A DNA stretch of 64,000 bases from Thalassovita taeanensis (lineage in GTDB: Bacteria; Pseudomonadota; Alphaproteobacteria; Rhodobacterales; Rhodobacteraceae). Made by a program: the position numbers and the translations under genes. Within the stretch, counting starts at the first letter, position 1. Every line of letters starts with the position of its first letter. Shown piece by piece: positions 34,549 to 43,246 of the stretch. Where the stretch lies: contig NZ_FOEP01000007.1 in NCBI RefSeq assembly GCF_900110775.1, forward strand, positions 122,427 to 186,426. Reading direction: 5' to 3'. The notes beneath the pieces were generated by a model. The model searched no databases. It was not told the origin of the DNA and saw only the letters and a program-made list of their open reading frames with translations.

Positions 34549-37044
34549 ATGAAGACCCATGTCAAAGCTCTGGTTGTCGGTGGTGGCGCTGTCGGCACCT
34601 CGGTCGCGTATCATCTGGCCCGCGCGGGCTGGAGTGATGTGATGCTGTTGGAGCGCGACGAGCTGACCTCGGGCTCGACCTGGCACGCGGCGGGGCTGCT
34701 GCCGCTGTTCAACATGTCATTTGCCACCACGCACATCCACAAATACTCGGTCGATTTTTACAAAACGCTTGAGGCCGAAACCGGCCTGAATGCCGGGTTT
34801 TCGGTGGTCGGCAATCTGCGTATGGCGCAGACGAAGGCGCGTATGGATGAATATATGCTCTATGCCACCACGGCGGACACCTGCGGTGTGCCGTACCAGT
34901 GGATGACGCCGACCCAGATCAAGGAACGCTGGCCGCTGGTGCGGACTGATGATCTGGAGGGCGCGATTTATCACCCCACCGATGGCTATATCAACCCGGC
35001 TGATGTGACCATGGCAATGGCCAAAGGGGCCCGTCAGCGCGGCGTGATGATCGAACGCAAGTGGCAGGTTGATGGGTATGAGTGGACCGGTAGCGAATGG
35101 TGGGTGACCTGCACGAAGATGGTCGAAAAGGGCGGCAACCTTGTGCCCTCGGACGAACAGATCATCATCACCGCCGAGCACGTCGTGACCGCCACTGGCA
35201 ATCACGCGCAGCGCACCGCAAATCTGTTGGGGATCAGGATGCCCGCCATCCCGGTCGAGCATCAGTTCATCGTCACCGAACCTGATCCGGCGCTGGTGGA
35301 ATACCGCAAAAATGGCGGGGAAGAGCACCCGGTGCTGCGCGACGCCGATGCCAAATGGTATGTGCGCGAAGAGCGTGGCGGCTGGATCCTTGGCCCCTAT
35401 GAGCGTGGGGCGCCTGCACGGTTCCAATACGGGGTGCCCGACAGTTTCCGCGCCGATCTGTTCCCGCTGGATCTGGAGCGGATCGAAGAGGAATACATGG
35501 CGATGATCCACCGGCTTCCGACCTCAGAAAACGTGGGGCTGAAGGATGATTTCAACGGCCCGATCTGTTATACGCCCGATGGCAACCCGCTGGTCGGTCC
35601 TGCGCCGGGGCTGCGCAATATGTGGTTGGCGGAAGGGTTCTCGTTCGGGATCACGGCGGCGGGCGGCACCGGGTACTATCTGGCGCAACTAATGGTCGAG
35701 GGCGAGGCCGAGATCGACATGGCCAGCCTTGATCCCAAACGCTATGGCAGCTGGATGACCACGGATTACGCCGTGGCCAAGAATGAAGAGGCTTACGAGC
35801 ATGTTTTCATCCTGCACCACCCGGATGAAGAGCGCCCTGCGGCGCGGCCTTTGCGTACTTCGCCAGCCTATGATCGTCAGGCGGCGCGCGGCGCGCAATT
35901 TGGTCAGGTCAATGGTTGGGAGCGCCCGAATTACTTTGCACCGCAAGGGTTTGACGATCACGCGGCGCGGTCGTTCCGTCGCGGTGGATGGTGGCAACAT
36001 GCGGTCGAGGAAGCCAAAGCGATCCGTGAAGGCGTGGGGCTGATCGACGCCACCGCCTTTACCAAACACGTTGTCAAAGGCCCCGGTGCCACGGCGTTTC
36101 TGGATTGGTTCACCTGCAACAAACTGCCGAAAGTGGGCCGGATCAATCTGACCTATGCGCTGACCGGGGCGGGGACGACGCATACCGAATACACCATCGT
36201 GCGGCAGTCCGAGGACGAGTATTATCTCGTGTCTGCCGGAGCCTGGACCGATTACGACGCCGATTTCCTGCGTAAGGCAGCGGCGGATATGGCCGCCGAG
36301 TTCGGCTATATCGAGATCCAGAATGTCACCACGCAATACGGGGTTTTCGCCATCGCCGGGCCGAAATCGCGTGCAGTTCTGCAAGAGGTGATCCGCGATG
36401 CCGCGCCGGAAACCGCGCTGAGCAACAAGCGTTTCCCGTGGCTGTCTGCGCGCCGGATCGAACTGGGTATGTGCCCGGTCAATGCCATCCGCGTGGCCTA
36501 TACCGGCGAGCTGGGATGGGAGCTGCATCACCCGATCGAGATGCAGAACTATCTGTTTGATCTGCTTGAAAAGGCAGGAGAAAAGCATGGGATGAAGCTG
36601 GTTGGTGCACGGGCACAAAACTGGCTGCGGCAGGAGAAGTCCTATCGCGCGTTTGGCAACGAGCTGGGCCGTGATGCGACCCCTGCCGAGGCTGACCTGC
36701 CGCGCTTCATTGACCTGACCAAAGAGTTCCACGGTAAGGCCGCGATGCAGGCCAAAGGCATCCGCAGCACTTGCGTGACGTTGCTGATCGACGGGCCGGA
36801 TGATGCCGACCCTTGGGGCCGCGAAGTGCTGTTTGAGGCCGACGGCACGCGTGCTGGGCGGTTGACCTCGGGCGGGTATTCAGTGGCGTTCGGCAAGAGT
36901 ATCGGCATGGGCTATGTCCGGCCCGATCTGGCGGTGCCGGGCACAAAGCTGAAGGTCAAGATGTTTGATCAGATGTGGGATGCCGAGATCACGGTCGACA
37001 GCCCATATGATCCCAAGAACGAAACGATCCGCAAGGATATCTGA
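34549..37044 (+). CDS. covalent-FAD dimethylglycine/sarcosine dehydrogenase-like enzyme with GcvT domain
   Basis: 831 residues. The N-terminal DAO-type flavin domain has VVGGGAVGTSVAYH and STWHAAGL, where His46 is the expected covalent FAD attachment. A middle linker region precedes a C-terminal GcvT/aminomethyltransferase-like tetrahydrofolate domain (TGELGWELHHPIE, GRLTSGGYS). Such enzymes demethylate N-methylglycines and hand the one-carbon unit to folate. The exact substrate (dimethylglycine, sarcosine or another methylamine) is not decided by sequence. It is a single-gene unit closed by a terminator. Confidence 0.88.
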   Translation: MKTHVKALVVGGGAVGTSVAYHLARAGWSDVMLLERDELTSGSTWHAAGLLPLFNMSFATTHIHKYSVDFYKTLEAETGLNAGFSVVGNLRMAQTKARMDEYMLYATTADTCGVPYQWMTPTQIKERWPLVRTDDLEGAIYHPTDGYINPADVTMAMAKGARQRGVMIERKWQVDGYEWTGSEWWVTCTKMVEKGGNLVPSDEQIIITAEHVVTATGNHAQRTANLLGIRMPAIPVEHQFIVTEPDPALVEYRKNGGEEHPVLRDADAKWYVREERGGWILGPYERGAPARFQYGVPDSFRADLFPLDLERIEEEYMAMIHRLPTSENVGLKDDFNGPICYTPDGNPLVGPAPGLRNMWLAEGFSFGITAAGGTGYYLAQLMVEGEAEIDMASLDPKRYGSWMTTDYAVAKNEEAYEHVFILHHPDEERPAARPLRTSPAYDRQAARGAQFGQVNGWERPNYFAPQGFDDHAARSFRRGGWWQHAVEEAKAIREGVGLIDATAFTKHVVKGPGATAFLDWFTCNKLPKVGRINLTYALTGAGTTHTEYTIVRQSEDEYYLVSAGAWTDYDADFLRKAAADMAAEFGYIEIQNVTTQYGVFAIAGPKSRAVLQEVIRDAAPETALSNKRFPWLSARRIELGMCPVNAIRVAYTGELGWELHHPIEMQNYLFDLLEKAGEKHGMKLVGARAQNWLRQEKSYRAFGNELGRDATPAEADLPRFIDLTKEFHGKAAMQAKGIRSTCVTLLIDGPDDADPWGREVLFEADGTRAGRLTSGGYSVAFGKSIGMGYVRPDLAVPGTKLKVKMFDQMWDAEITVDSPYDPKNETIRKDI

Positions 37045-37061
37045 GTGGGGATACGGGCGCG

Positions 37062-37093
37062 AAAAAGGGCAGGGCCGAGGCGCTGCCCTTTTG
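37062..37093. terminator. bidirectional terminator between the DMGDH-like and AhpD-like genes
   Basis: AAAAGGGCAG and CTGCCCTTTT pair over ten bases around a 10-base loop, with A-run and T-run on the two sides, so it works for both convergent genes. Confidence 0.85.
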
Positions 37094-37104
37094 CTGTTCT
37101 GGGG

Positions 37105-37443
37105 CTACTTCGCCGATAGTTCGTCGAAGCATTCCAAGGCTTTAGCGGCGTACATCATGGCGGGGCCACCGCCCATCTGGATGGTCATGGCCAGCACGTC
37201 GCTGATTTCTTCGCGGGTGGCGCCAGCGCGGATCAGCGTGTCGACATGCAGGGCAATGCAGGCTTCGCACTGGGTCGAGACGGCGATGCCGAGGGCAATG
37301 AACTCTTTGGTTTTAAACTCTAGAACGCCGCCTTCTTTGACAGCCTTCCCCAGCGCACCGAAGGCGCGGGTGGTGTCGGGGATGGTTTTATTGATGGCTC
37401 GCAGTTGGTTACGGGTGTCTTCGAGTTTGGTGGTCCACGTCAT
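37105..37443 (-). CDS. carboxymuconolactone-decarboxylase/AhpD-family protein
   Basis: 112 residues, all helical, with CEACIALHVDTLIRAG, the CxxC...H redox motif of AhpD-like peroxidase relatives. AAGGAG precedes the ATG at 37443; the longer open frame upstream has no domain. Likely a small disulfide reductase or peroxidase; the true substrate is unknown. Confidence 0.88.
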   Translation of the reverse strand: MTWTTKLEDTRNQLRAINKTIPDTTRAFGALGKAVKEGGVLEFKTKEFIALGIAVSTQCEACIALHVDTLIRAGATREEISDVLAMTIQMGGGPAMMYAAKALECFDELSAK

Positions 37444-37508
37444 TCTCAGTCTCCTTATATGTCCCGGACCGGGAAAACATGCTGCGGCGCAGCGGGCTTT
37501 GATCCTGA

Positions 37509-38153
37509 TCAGATTGGGCGACGGGCGATGAAAGAAAGATTGTTTGCGGGCATTTCGATCACTTGCACCAGATCCAGCCAGGCCGCGTTCAGCCAGTCGA
37601 TCACATCCCAATCATCCTTATAGCCAATCTCGGGATCCTGCGCGCGCAGGCTGGCGTGGAACGTGGCGTCGCCGTCCGAGGTGACCTCTCCGTCCCGCAG
37701 AAACGGGCCATAGAGGATCAGAATACCGCCGGGCGCCAGCGCTTTTGCGGCCTCGGATACCACGGTTCGGGCTTCGGGGCCGGAGATCAGGTGCAGAAGA
37801 TTAACAAGTAAAATCAAGTCTTTATTGTCATTCTCTGCGGCCCATCCGGGGGCGGTGGCGTTCAGGGAAATGGCGGGCAGAACGTTGCCAAGACCGGCGG
37901 CATGAGCATCAATCGAGGTGCGGCGCTGGGCGTCGATATCGCTGGGTTGCCACGTCAGATTTGGCAGGCGTTTTGCAAGCGCCGTGACATGCTGCCCGGT
38001 GCCCGAGGCAAGTTCGAGCGCGTGGCCGGTTTCGGGGGCGTGATGGGCCACCAGATCGCAGATAAAGCCAATATTGCGGGCGGCCGAGGGGGCGTGCATC
38101 CGGCCATCATCGGCGGAAGCGGGGGCGTCGGGCAGGGAAAGTTTGCGTGTCAT
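37509..38153 (-). CDS. SAM-dependent methyltransferase-like protein (DUF938 type)
   Basis: 214 residues with a class I SAM-binding motif ALELASGTGQHVTALA, WQPSDID and LLVNLLHLI (motifs I, II and IV positions). HAPSAARNIGFI near the N-terminus is typical of the DUF938 family. The ATG at 38153 begins MTRKLSLP. Substrate unknown. It lies between the AhpD-like gene and a GST gene on the same strand. Confidence 0.85.
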   Translation of the reverse strand: MTRKLSLPDAPASADDGRMHAPSAARNIGFICDLVAHHAPETGHALELASGTGQHVTALAKRLPNLTWQPSDIDAQRRTSIDAHAAGLGNVLPAISLNATAPGWAAENDNKDLILLVNLLHLISGPEARTVVSEAAKALAPGGILILYGPFLRDGEVTSDGDATFHASLRAQDPEIGYKDDWDVIDWLNAAWLDLVQVIEMPANNLSFIARRPI

Positions 38154-38246
38154 GGGGACGTGGTGCCACGGGAAAGCGGCCTGCACAAGGGATGCACAAT
38201 ACATGCACATCCCATGCATATCGCAGGTGCAGCATTTTGGGGCGCC

Positions 38247-38855
38247 TTAGCCGTGACCGAGGGCGGTGGCGCGCTGATAGGCGGGGCGGGCGCGGATCAT
38301 TTCGACGAAGCCCGCGAGAGCCGGAAAATCATCCTGCCGTTTCTGGCGCATGGCGAGTTCGGCCGGGAAGCTGAGCATGATGTCGGCGGCAGAGAGATCA
38401 TCGAGCACAAAATGGCCGGAGGGGCGCACGAGGTTGTTCATGTAGCGGTAGTGGCTGTCGAGTTCCGCCTCGATCCGCGGGGTCAGCGGCGCGCCCGCCT
38501 CGCCCAGCCGCCCGACGTAGAGGCCCAGCAGGATCGGGGTCATGGCGGAGCCTTCGGCGAAGTGCATCAGCTCCAAGTGGCGGATGTAGGCTTTGGTGCC
38601 GACAGGCGGGATCATGTCGGGGGCGAAACGGGCGCAGAGCAGTTCGGTGATCGCGGCGCTTTCGGTAATGAGGGAGCCGTCAAGTTCGATCATCGGGGAT
38701 TTGCCCAGAGGGTGCAGCGCGCGCAATTCGGGCGGGGCCAGATTGGTGGCGGGATCACGGGTATAGGGCACGACGTTGTAGGGTTGGCCCAGTTCCTCGA
38801 GCAGCCAGAGGATGCGGTGCGAGCGGGAGCGGTTGAGGTGGTGCAGGGTGATCAT
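38247..38855 (-). CDS. glutathione S-transferase
   Basis: 202 residues; the thioredoxin-fold N-domain has HHLNRSRSHRILWLLEELG (catalytic serine region) and GKSPMIELDG with the SAAI glutathione-binding segment, followed by a helical C-domain. Class not assigned. It may act in detoxification or in thioether metabolism. Confidence 0.9.
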   Translation of the reverse strand: MITLHHLNRSRSHRILWLLEELGQPYNVVPYTRDPATNLAPPELRALHPLGKSPMIELDGSLITESAAITELLCARFAPDMIPPVGTKAYIRHLELMHFAEGSAMTPILLGLYVGRLGEAGAPLTPRIEAELDSHYRYMNNLVRPSGHFVLDDLSAADIMLSFPAELAMRQKRQDDFPALAGFVEMIRARPAYQRATALGHG

Positions 38856-39006
38856 AAGCGGCGCCTTTCGCGGCTGGGGTCAGGCGAAAGGGTAGGCTGA
38901 ATGGCGAGTGTTGGGAAGGTGGGTTTGGTGGGGGGCGAAGCGGCCATTGACTTTTCATGATAGCAGGTTCGTAATCTGTCTTTTGAGCCATTTGGGCGGC
39001 GCATTG

Positions 39007-39960
39007 ATGGAAAAACAACTTGTGCTGTACTTGGATAATTGCGTTTTCAGCAAAATTCTTGAGCCGGGAAACGCAGGCTTGCGGCGATACTTCTCGAATA
39101 TACCGCACCGTCTTGCATTTTCCGATATACACCTTACCGAGATGCGCGGAAATCGGGACGAGTATGCAAAGCTACTTGACGATCTGAATGCTGTGTTCGT
39201 CCGCAATCCCGGAGCCATTCACAATCGATACCACCCAATTTCGTCTCTGGATTCAGGCGAACCATTCCGCAGGTTTTCGGAGCATCTTGAGTTTGCGCCC
39301 GCTTTCGATGCCTTTGAAGCAATACTATCGTTTATGCAGCATCTTCTTGGTGGGCGCCGAGAGAGTAAGATGCAAGACATCGCGGTTTCGGCTGATGCCC
39401 GTATCAAGAGTTCTTTAGCCGAGCTGCTATCCTCCGCTACGGGTGGCGTTTTTGAAGGGATGATAGCGAATTTTTATCCCCGTATCGATGAGGTCACCCA
39501 AAATATATCTTCCTTGGACGTTGATAGTGGATGGAGGTGGATTGATGCACATGCAAGAGTCGCGCGAGAAGGCGATCCAATGAGAGATATGCACCCTTTG
39601 GAAAAGGTTAACTATTTATTTTCATTACTTGATCCGACGGAGAGCATGCAGTTAGTAGAGTTATTTCCCAAGGGTTTTGCACGCCACAAAGTCCTTAAAA
39701 ATGGAGATATGGCAGGCTTTGCTTTCATGCTATTTTCTTTGGGCCTTACAAAGCGCAAAGGAATTTTTAGCGGATCACGACAAGAGAAGAAATTCGTTGC
39801 CCAATTTCGCGATGCTATGCATATCGAAGAAGCCTCGCGCTGCGACTGCTTCATTACATTCGATCAAGGGGCTTTCGAACTGGCTTCTGCGAGCTTTGCG
39901 TATGCGGGTTTTTCAACGAGAACGATTCTTCTCAAAGGGGCGGAGCATAAGTCCACATAG
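39007..39960 (+). CDS. orphan protein with PIN-nuclease-like motifs
   Basis: 317 residues, not assignable to a named family. The N-terminus YLDNCVFSKIL (Asp10), then FSDIHLTEMRG and near the C-terminus RDAMHIEEASRCDCFITFD match in order the acidic positions of PIN-domain ribonucleases (D...E...DxxH...D...D), but the middle is enlarged by about 200 residues. The ATG at 39007 follows GGGCGGCG. The gene is clearly AT-richer than its neighbours (codons such as TTT, AAA and ATA are common), indicating recent acquisition. There is no antitoxin-like partner on either side, so it is not a standard toxin pair. A stand-alone nuclease or defence protein is an inference. Confidence 0.7.
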   Translation: MEKQLVLYLDNCVFSKILEPGNAGLRRYFSNIPHRLAFSDIHLTEMRGNRDEYAKLLDDLNAVFVRNPGAIHNRYHPISSLDSGEPFRRFSEHLEFAPAFDAFEAILSFMQHLLGGRRESKMQDIAVSADARIKSSLAELLSSATGGVFEGMIANFYPRIDEVTQNISSLDVDSGWRWIDAHARVAREGDPMRDMHPLEKVNYLFSLLDPTESMQLVELFPKGFARHKVLKNGDMAGFAFMLFSLGLTKRKGIFSGSRQEKKFVAQFRDAMHIEEASRCDCFITFDQGAFELASASFAYAGFSTRTILLKGAEHKST

Positions 39961-40029
39961 GGCTTGGTGCATATTTATACGCTTGGTAGATTTGCCTCAA
40001 AGAGTTGCGGTCTTTTGCGGTATTGCAAC

Positions 40030-40061
40030 AAAAAAGGCCCCGCGTGATGCGGGGCCTTTTG
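40030..40061. terminator. bidirectional terminator between the PIN-like gene and the importer operon
   Basis: AAAAGGCCCCGC, GTGAT loop, GCGGGGCCTTTT: a 12-bp perfect stem with A- and T-runs. It ends the xdh-importer operon on the reverse strand and could stop the PIN-like gene on the forward strand. Confidence 0.9.
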
Positions 40062-40078
40062 TCGTTTCGAGGCGATCC

Positions 40079-41161
40079 TTAGTTGGGGATCGTGCCTTCG
40101 ATGCCTTCGACGTAGAAGTTCATGCCAGCAAGGGTGCCGTCATCGGCGGTTTCGCCGTCGGCCAGCCAATCAGAGCCGTCCTGCTTTTTCAGCGGGCCGG
40201 TGAAGGGGGCGTAGGCGCCGGATGCGATGGCGTCTTTCAGGGCCAGGGCTTCGGCTTTGACGTCAGCGGGAACGGCAGAGGAAATCTCGCCGATGCCGAC
40301 CATGCCTTTGCCGATGCCATCCCAGGTGTCGACGCTTTCCCAAGTGCCATCCATGACGGCCTTGGTGCGCGCGATATAGTAGGGCGCCCAGTTGTCGATG
40401 ATCGAGGAGACGCGGGGCATGGGGCCGTATTCGGCCATGTCAGAGGCCTGACCGAAGGTATAGACGTTGCCAGCGGCCTGAGCGGCGGCCTGCGGTGCGG
40501 TCGAGTCGGTGTGTTGCAGGATCACGTCGGCGCCCTGTTCGATCAGAACCTTGGCGGCGTCGGCCTCTTTCGCGGGGTCAAACCAGGTGTAGGCCCAGAC
40601 GATTTTGAACTGGACGTCGGGGTTCACCTTCTTGGCGTGGATATAGGCCGAGTTGATGCCGCGGATCACTTCGGGGATCGGGTAGGAGCCGATATAGCCG
40701 ACGATGTTGGATTTGGTCAGGTGACCGGCGATGGTGCCCTGCACGGCGCGGCCTTCATAGAAGCGGGCCGAGTAGGTGGAGACGTTGGTGTCACGCTTGT
40801 AGCCGGTGGCGTGCTCGAACTTCACCTTCGGGAATTTCTTGGCGACGTTCAGGGTCGGGTCCATGTAGCCAAACGAGGTGGTGAAGATCAGCTTGGCGCC
40901 ATCGAGGGCCATCTGGGTCATCACGCGCTCGGCGTCGGGACCTTCGGGGACGTTTTCGACAAAGACGGTTTCGACCTTGTCGCCGAACTCGGCTTCGACG
41001 GCGAGGCGGCCCTTGTTGTGCTCATAGGTCCAGCCGCCATCGCCGACGGGGCCGACGAAGACGAAGCCCACTTTGGTTTTTCCACCATGGCTTTCGGCCA
41101 TGGCGCCAGTGGCCAGGCCAAGCGCAATCGCGGCGGTGGTCAGAAGTTTGGTCAGTTTCAT
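40079..41161 (-). CDS. BMP-family substrate-binding protein of a nucleoside/purine ABC importer
   Basis: 360 residues with a signal peptide (LLTTAAIALGLATGAMA) and the BMP/Med fold: VGFVFVGPVGDGGWTYEHNKG, TTSFGYMDP, IGSYPIPEVIRGINS and TFGQASDMAEYGP. BMP proteins bind purine nucleosides or related compounds. Last gene of the seven-gene xdh-importer operon and preceded by AGGGAGAA. The link with xanthine dehydrogenase points to a purine base or nucleoside as ligand. Confidence 0.92.
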   Translation of the reverse strand: MKLTKLLTTAAIALGLATGAMAESHGGKTKVGFVFVGPVGDGGWTYEHNKGRLAVEAEFGDKVETVFVENVPEGPDAERVMTQMALDGAKLIFTTSFGYMDPTLNVAKKFPKVKFEHATGYKRDTNVSTYSARFYEGRAVQGTIAGHLTKSNIVGYIGSYPIPEVIRGINSAYIHAKKVNPDVQFKIVWAYTWFDPAKEADAAKVLIEQGADVILQHTDSTAPQAAAQAAGNVYTFGQASDMAEYGPMPRVSSIIDNWAPYYIARTKAVMDGTWESVDTWDGIGKGMVGIGEISSAVPADVKAEALALKDAIASGAYAPFTGPLKKQDGSDWLADGETADDGTLAGMNFYVEGIEGTIPN

Positions 41162-41195
41162 TCAGGTTCTCCCTGTTTTGGTTAGAATGATGGCC

Positions 41196-42119
41196 TCATT
41201 GCGAGGCGTGGAAAGAGCGGCCGAGGGCGGCAGGGGCACTGCTGCGGTCGGCCGACATGATGACCAGCACAAGGATGGTGATCAGATAGGGGGACATTGC
41301 CAGATACTCGACCGGGATGGCAACGCCTGCGGCTTGCAGGTTCAGCTGCAGCACATTGACCCCGCCAAAAAGGCAGGCGCCCAGCAGCACGCGCCAGGGC
41401 TTCCAGCTGGCGAAGACCACGAGGGCGAGGGCGATCCAGCCGATGCCGGCGGTCATGCCCTCGGTCCATTGGGGCACGCGGATCAGGCTGATATAGGCGC
41501 CGCCGAGGCCCGCGCAGGCACCGCCAAACAGGATCGCCAGCACGCGGATGCGCACAACTTTGTAGCCAAGCGCGTGAGCGGCATCGTGGTTTTCGCCGAC
41601 CGCGCGCAGGATCAGCCCGGCGCGGGTGTATTTCAGCACCGCCCAGGTGGCGGCGGTCATGGCGAAGGCCAGATAAACGACGGGATCCTGGGTGAACAGG
41701 ATCGGGCCAAGTACGGGAATATCGGCCAGCAGGGGGATATCGACCTGCGGAAAGGCGGGCGGTTTGACGCCCTGATACCCCTGGCCAAGCAGCGCCGACA
41801 GGCCAAGCCCGAAAAGCGTAAGCGCAAGGCCCGAGGCGACCTGATTGGCCAGCGCATATTGCGTCAGCAGCGCGAACAGCAGCGACAGCACCGCGCCACC
41901 CACCGCCGCCGCCGCCAGCCCCAGCACCGGCGATCCGGTGTTGACGGCAATGGCAAAGCCGCAGATCGCGCCGGTGATCATCATGCCTTCAACGCCAAGG
42001 TTCAGCACCCCGGCTTTTTCCACCACCAGCTCGCCGATGGCGGCCAGCAGCAGCGGCGTGGCGGCGACGATCAGCGAGGCCAGCAGCAGGATCGGGTTGA
42101 TCGAGGAAATGTCCATCAT
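41196..42119 (-). CDS. ABC importer permease (nucleoside type), second subunit
   Basis: 307 residues with 8-10 membrane segments of the BPD-transp-2 family; GVLNLGVEGMMITGAICGF and AVGENHDAAHALGYKV are the signatures of nucleoside/ribose-type permeases. Its ATG overlaps the upstream permease stop (ATGA). Works as a heterodimer with the permease at 42116-43198. Confidence 0.92.
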   Translation of the reverse strand: MMDISSINPILLLASLIVAATPLLLAAIGELVVEKAGVLNLGVEGMMITGAICGFAIAVNTGSPVLGLAAAAVGGAVLSLLFALLTQYALANQVASGLALTLFGLGLSALLGQGYQGVKPPAFPQVDIPLLADIPVLGPILFTQDPVVYLAFAMTAATWAVLKYTRAGLILRAVGENHDAAHALGYKVVRIRVLAILFGGACAGLGGAYISLIRVPQWTEGMTAGIGWIALALVVFASWKPWRVLLGACLFGGVNVLQLNLQAAGVAIPVEYLAMSPYLITILVLVIMSADRSSAPAALGRSFHASQ

Positions 42120-43198
42120 GCCACCTCACGCTGTTTCAGTCGGATACGGTAATTGGTCAGCACATCCACCGCGAGCAGGAAGAACAGCAGCATGCCCTGA
42201 AACAGCTGGATCGCGGCCGAGGGCAGGCCCAGGTTGGATTGTGCGATCTCGCCGCCGATGTACGTCAGCGCCATCAGCCCCCCGGCCAGCAGGATGCCCA
42301 CCGGATGCAGGCGGCCCAGAAAGGCCACGATGATCGCGGTAAAGCCATAGCCGGTGTTGAAATTGATGCTGACCTGCCCCGAGGGGCCCGCCACCTCGAA
42401 CAACCCGGCCAGCCCGGCCAACGCCCCCGAGGCGCCAAGACAGATCAGGATCAGCCGGGCAGGCACAACCCCGGCAAAACGCGCGGCGCGCGGGGCTTGG
42501 CCGGTCAGACGGATGTGAAAACCCAGCATATGCCGGTTCAACAGGATATAGGAAAAGATCACCGCAATGAACGCCGCCACCACGCCCCAATGCATGCCGG
42601 TGCCCGCGATCAGCTCGGCGTTATGGGCTGATGCGTATTGTTGCAGGTTGCGGCTGCCGGGAAAGCCAAAGCCTTGCGGGTTTTTCAGCAGCCCCAAGGA
42701 CATGGAGGCCAAAAGCTGCTCGGCCACATAGACCAGCATCAGCGAAACAAGGATTTCATTGGTGCCGAAACGCACCTTCAGAACGGCCGGGATCATCGCC
42801 CAGACCATGCCGCCAACCGCCCCCGCAAGCACCATCAGCGGAAAGATATACCAGCCTTCGATCGGGTAAAATGCCAGCCCGACGCCCGCGCCGCAAAGGG
42901 CGCCGACGATATATTGCCCCTCGGCGCCGATGTTCCAGATCCCGGCGCGAAACCCAAGGCTCAGCCCGATGGCGATCAGCACCAGCGGTGCGCCTTTGAC
43001 CAGAAGCTGCGGCCGGTAGTAAAACGCGAATTCCGAAAACAGCGGGTCCCAGAAAATCGTGCGGATCGCCACCAAAGGATCCTCGCCCAGAAACGCAAAC
43101 AGCGCGCCCCCGGCGATCATCGTCGCAATCACCGCCACCAGCGGCGTCAGATAGGTCCACAGCTGCGACGGCTGCGGCCGTTTCTCAAGCCTCAGCAT
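42116..43198 (-). CDS. ABC importer permease (nucleoside type), first subunit
   Basis: 360 residues, BPD-transp-2 family; GIWNIGAEGQYIVGALCGAG and the GFHIRLTGQAPRAARFAG coupling segment are the same motifs as in its partner. It follows the ATPase gene after 48 bases; that gap contains a GAGTATTTTT motif on the operon strand. Confidence 0.92.
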   Translation of the reverse strand: MLRLEKRPQPSQLWTYLTPLVAVIATMIAGGALFAFLGEDPLVAIRTIFWDPLFSEFAFYYRPQLLVKGAPLVLIAIGLSLGFRAGIWNIGAEGQYIVGALCGAGVGLAFYPIEGWYIFPLMVLAGAVGGMVWAMIPAVLKVRFGTNEILVSLMLVYVAEQLLASMSLGLLKNPQGFGFPGSRNLQQYASAHNAELIAGTGMHWGVVAAFIAVIFSYILLNRHMLGFHIRLTGQAPRAARFAGVVPARLILICLGASGALAGLAGLFEVAGPSGQVSINFNTGYGFTAIIVAFLGRLHPVGILLAGGLMALTYIGGEIAQSNLGLPSAAIQLFQGMLLFFLLAVDVLTNYRIRLKQREVA

Positions 43199-43246
43199 GG
43201 CACGATCCCTGTTTCTTTCTGATAAAAATACTCACTGCGCAGCGGG

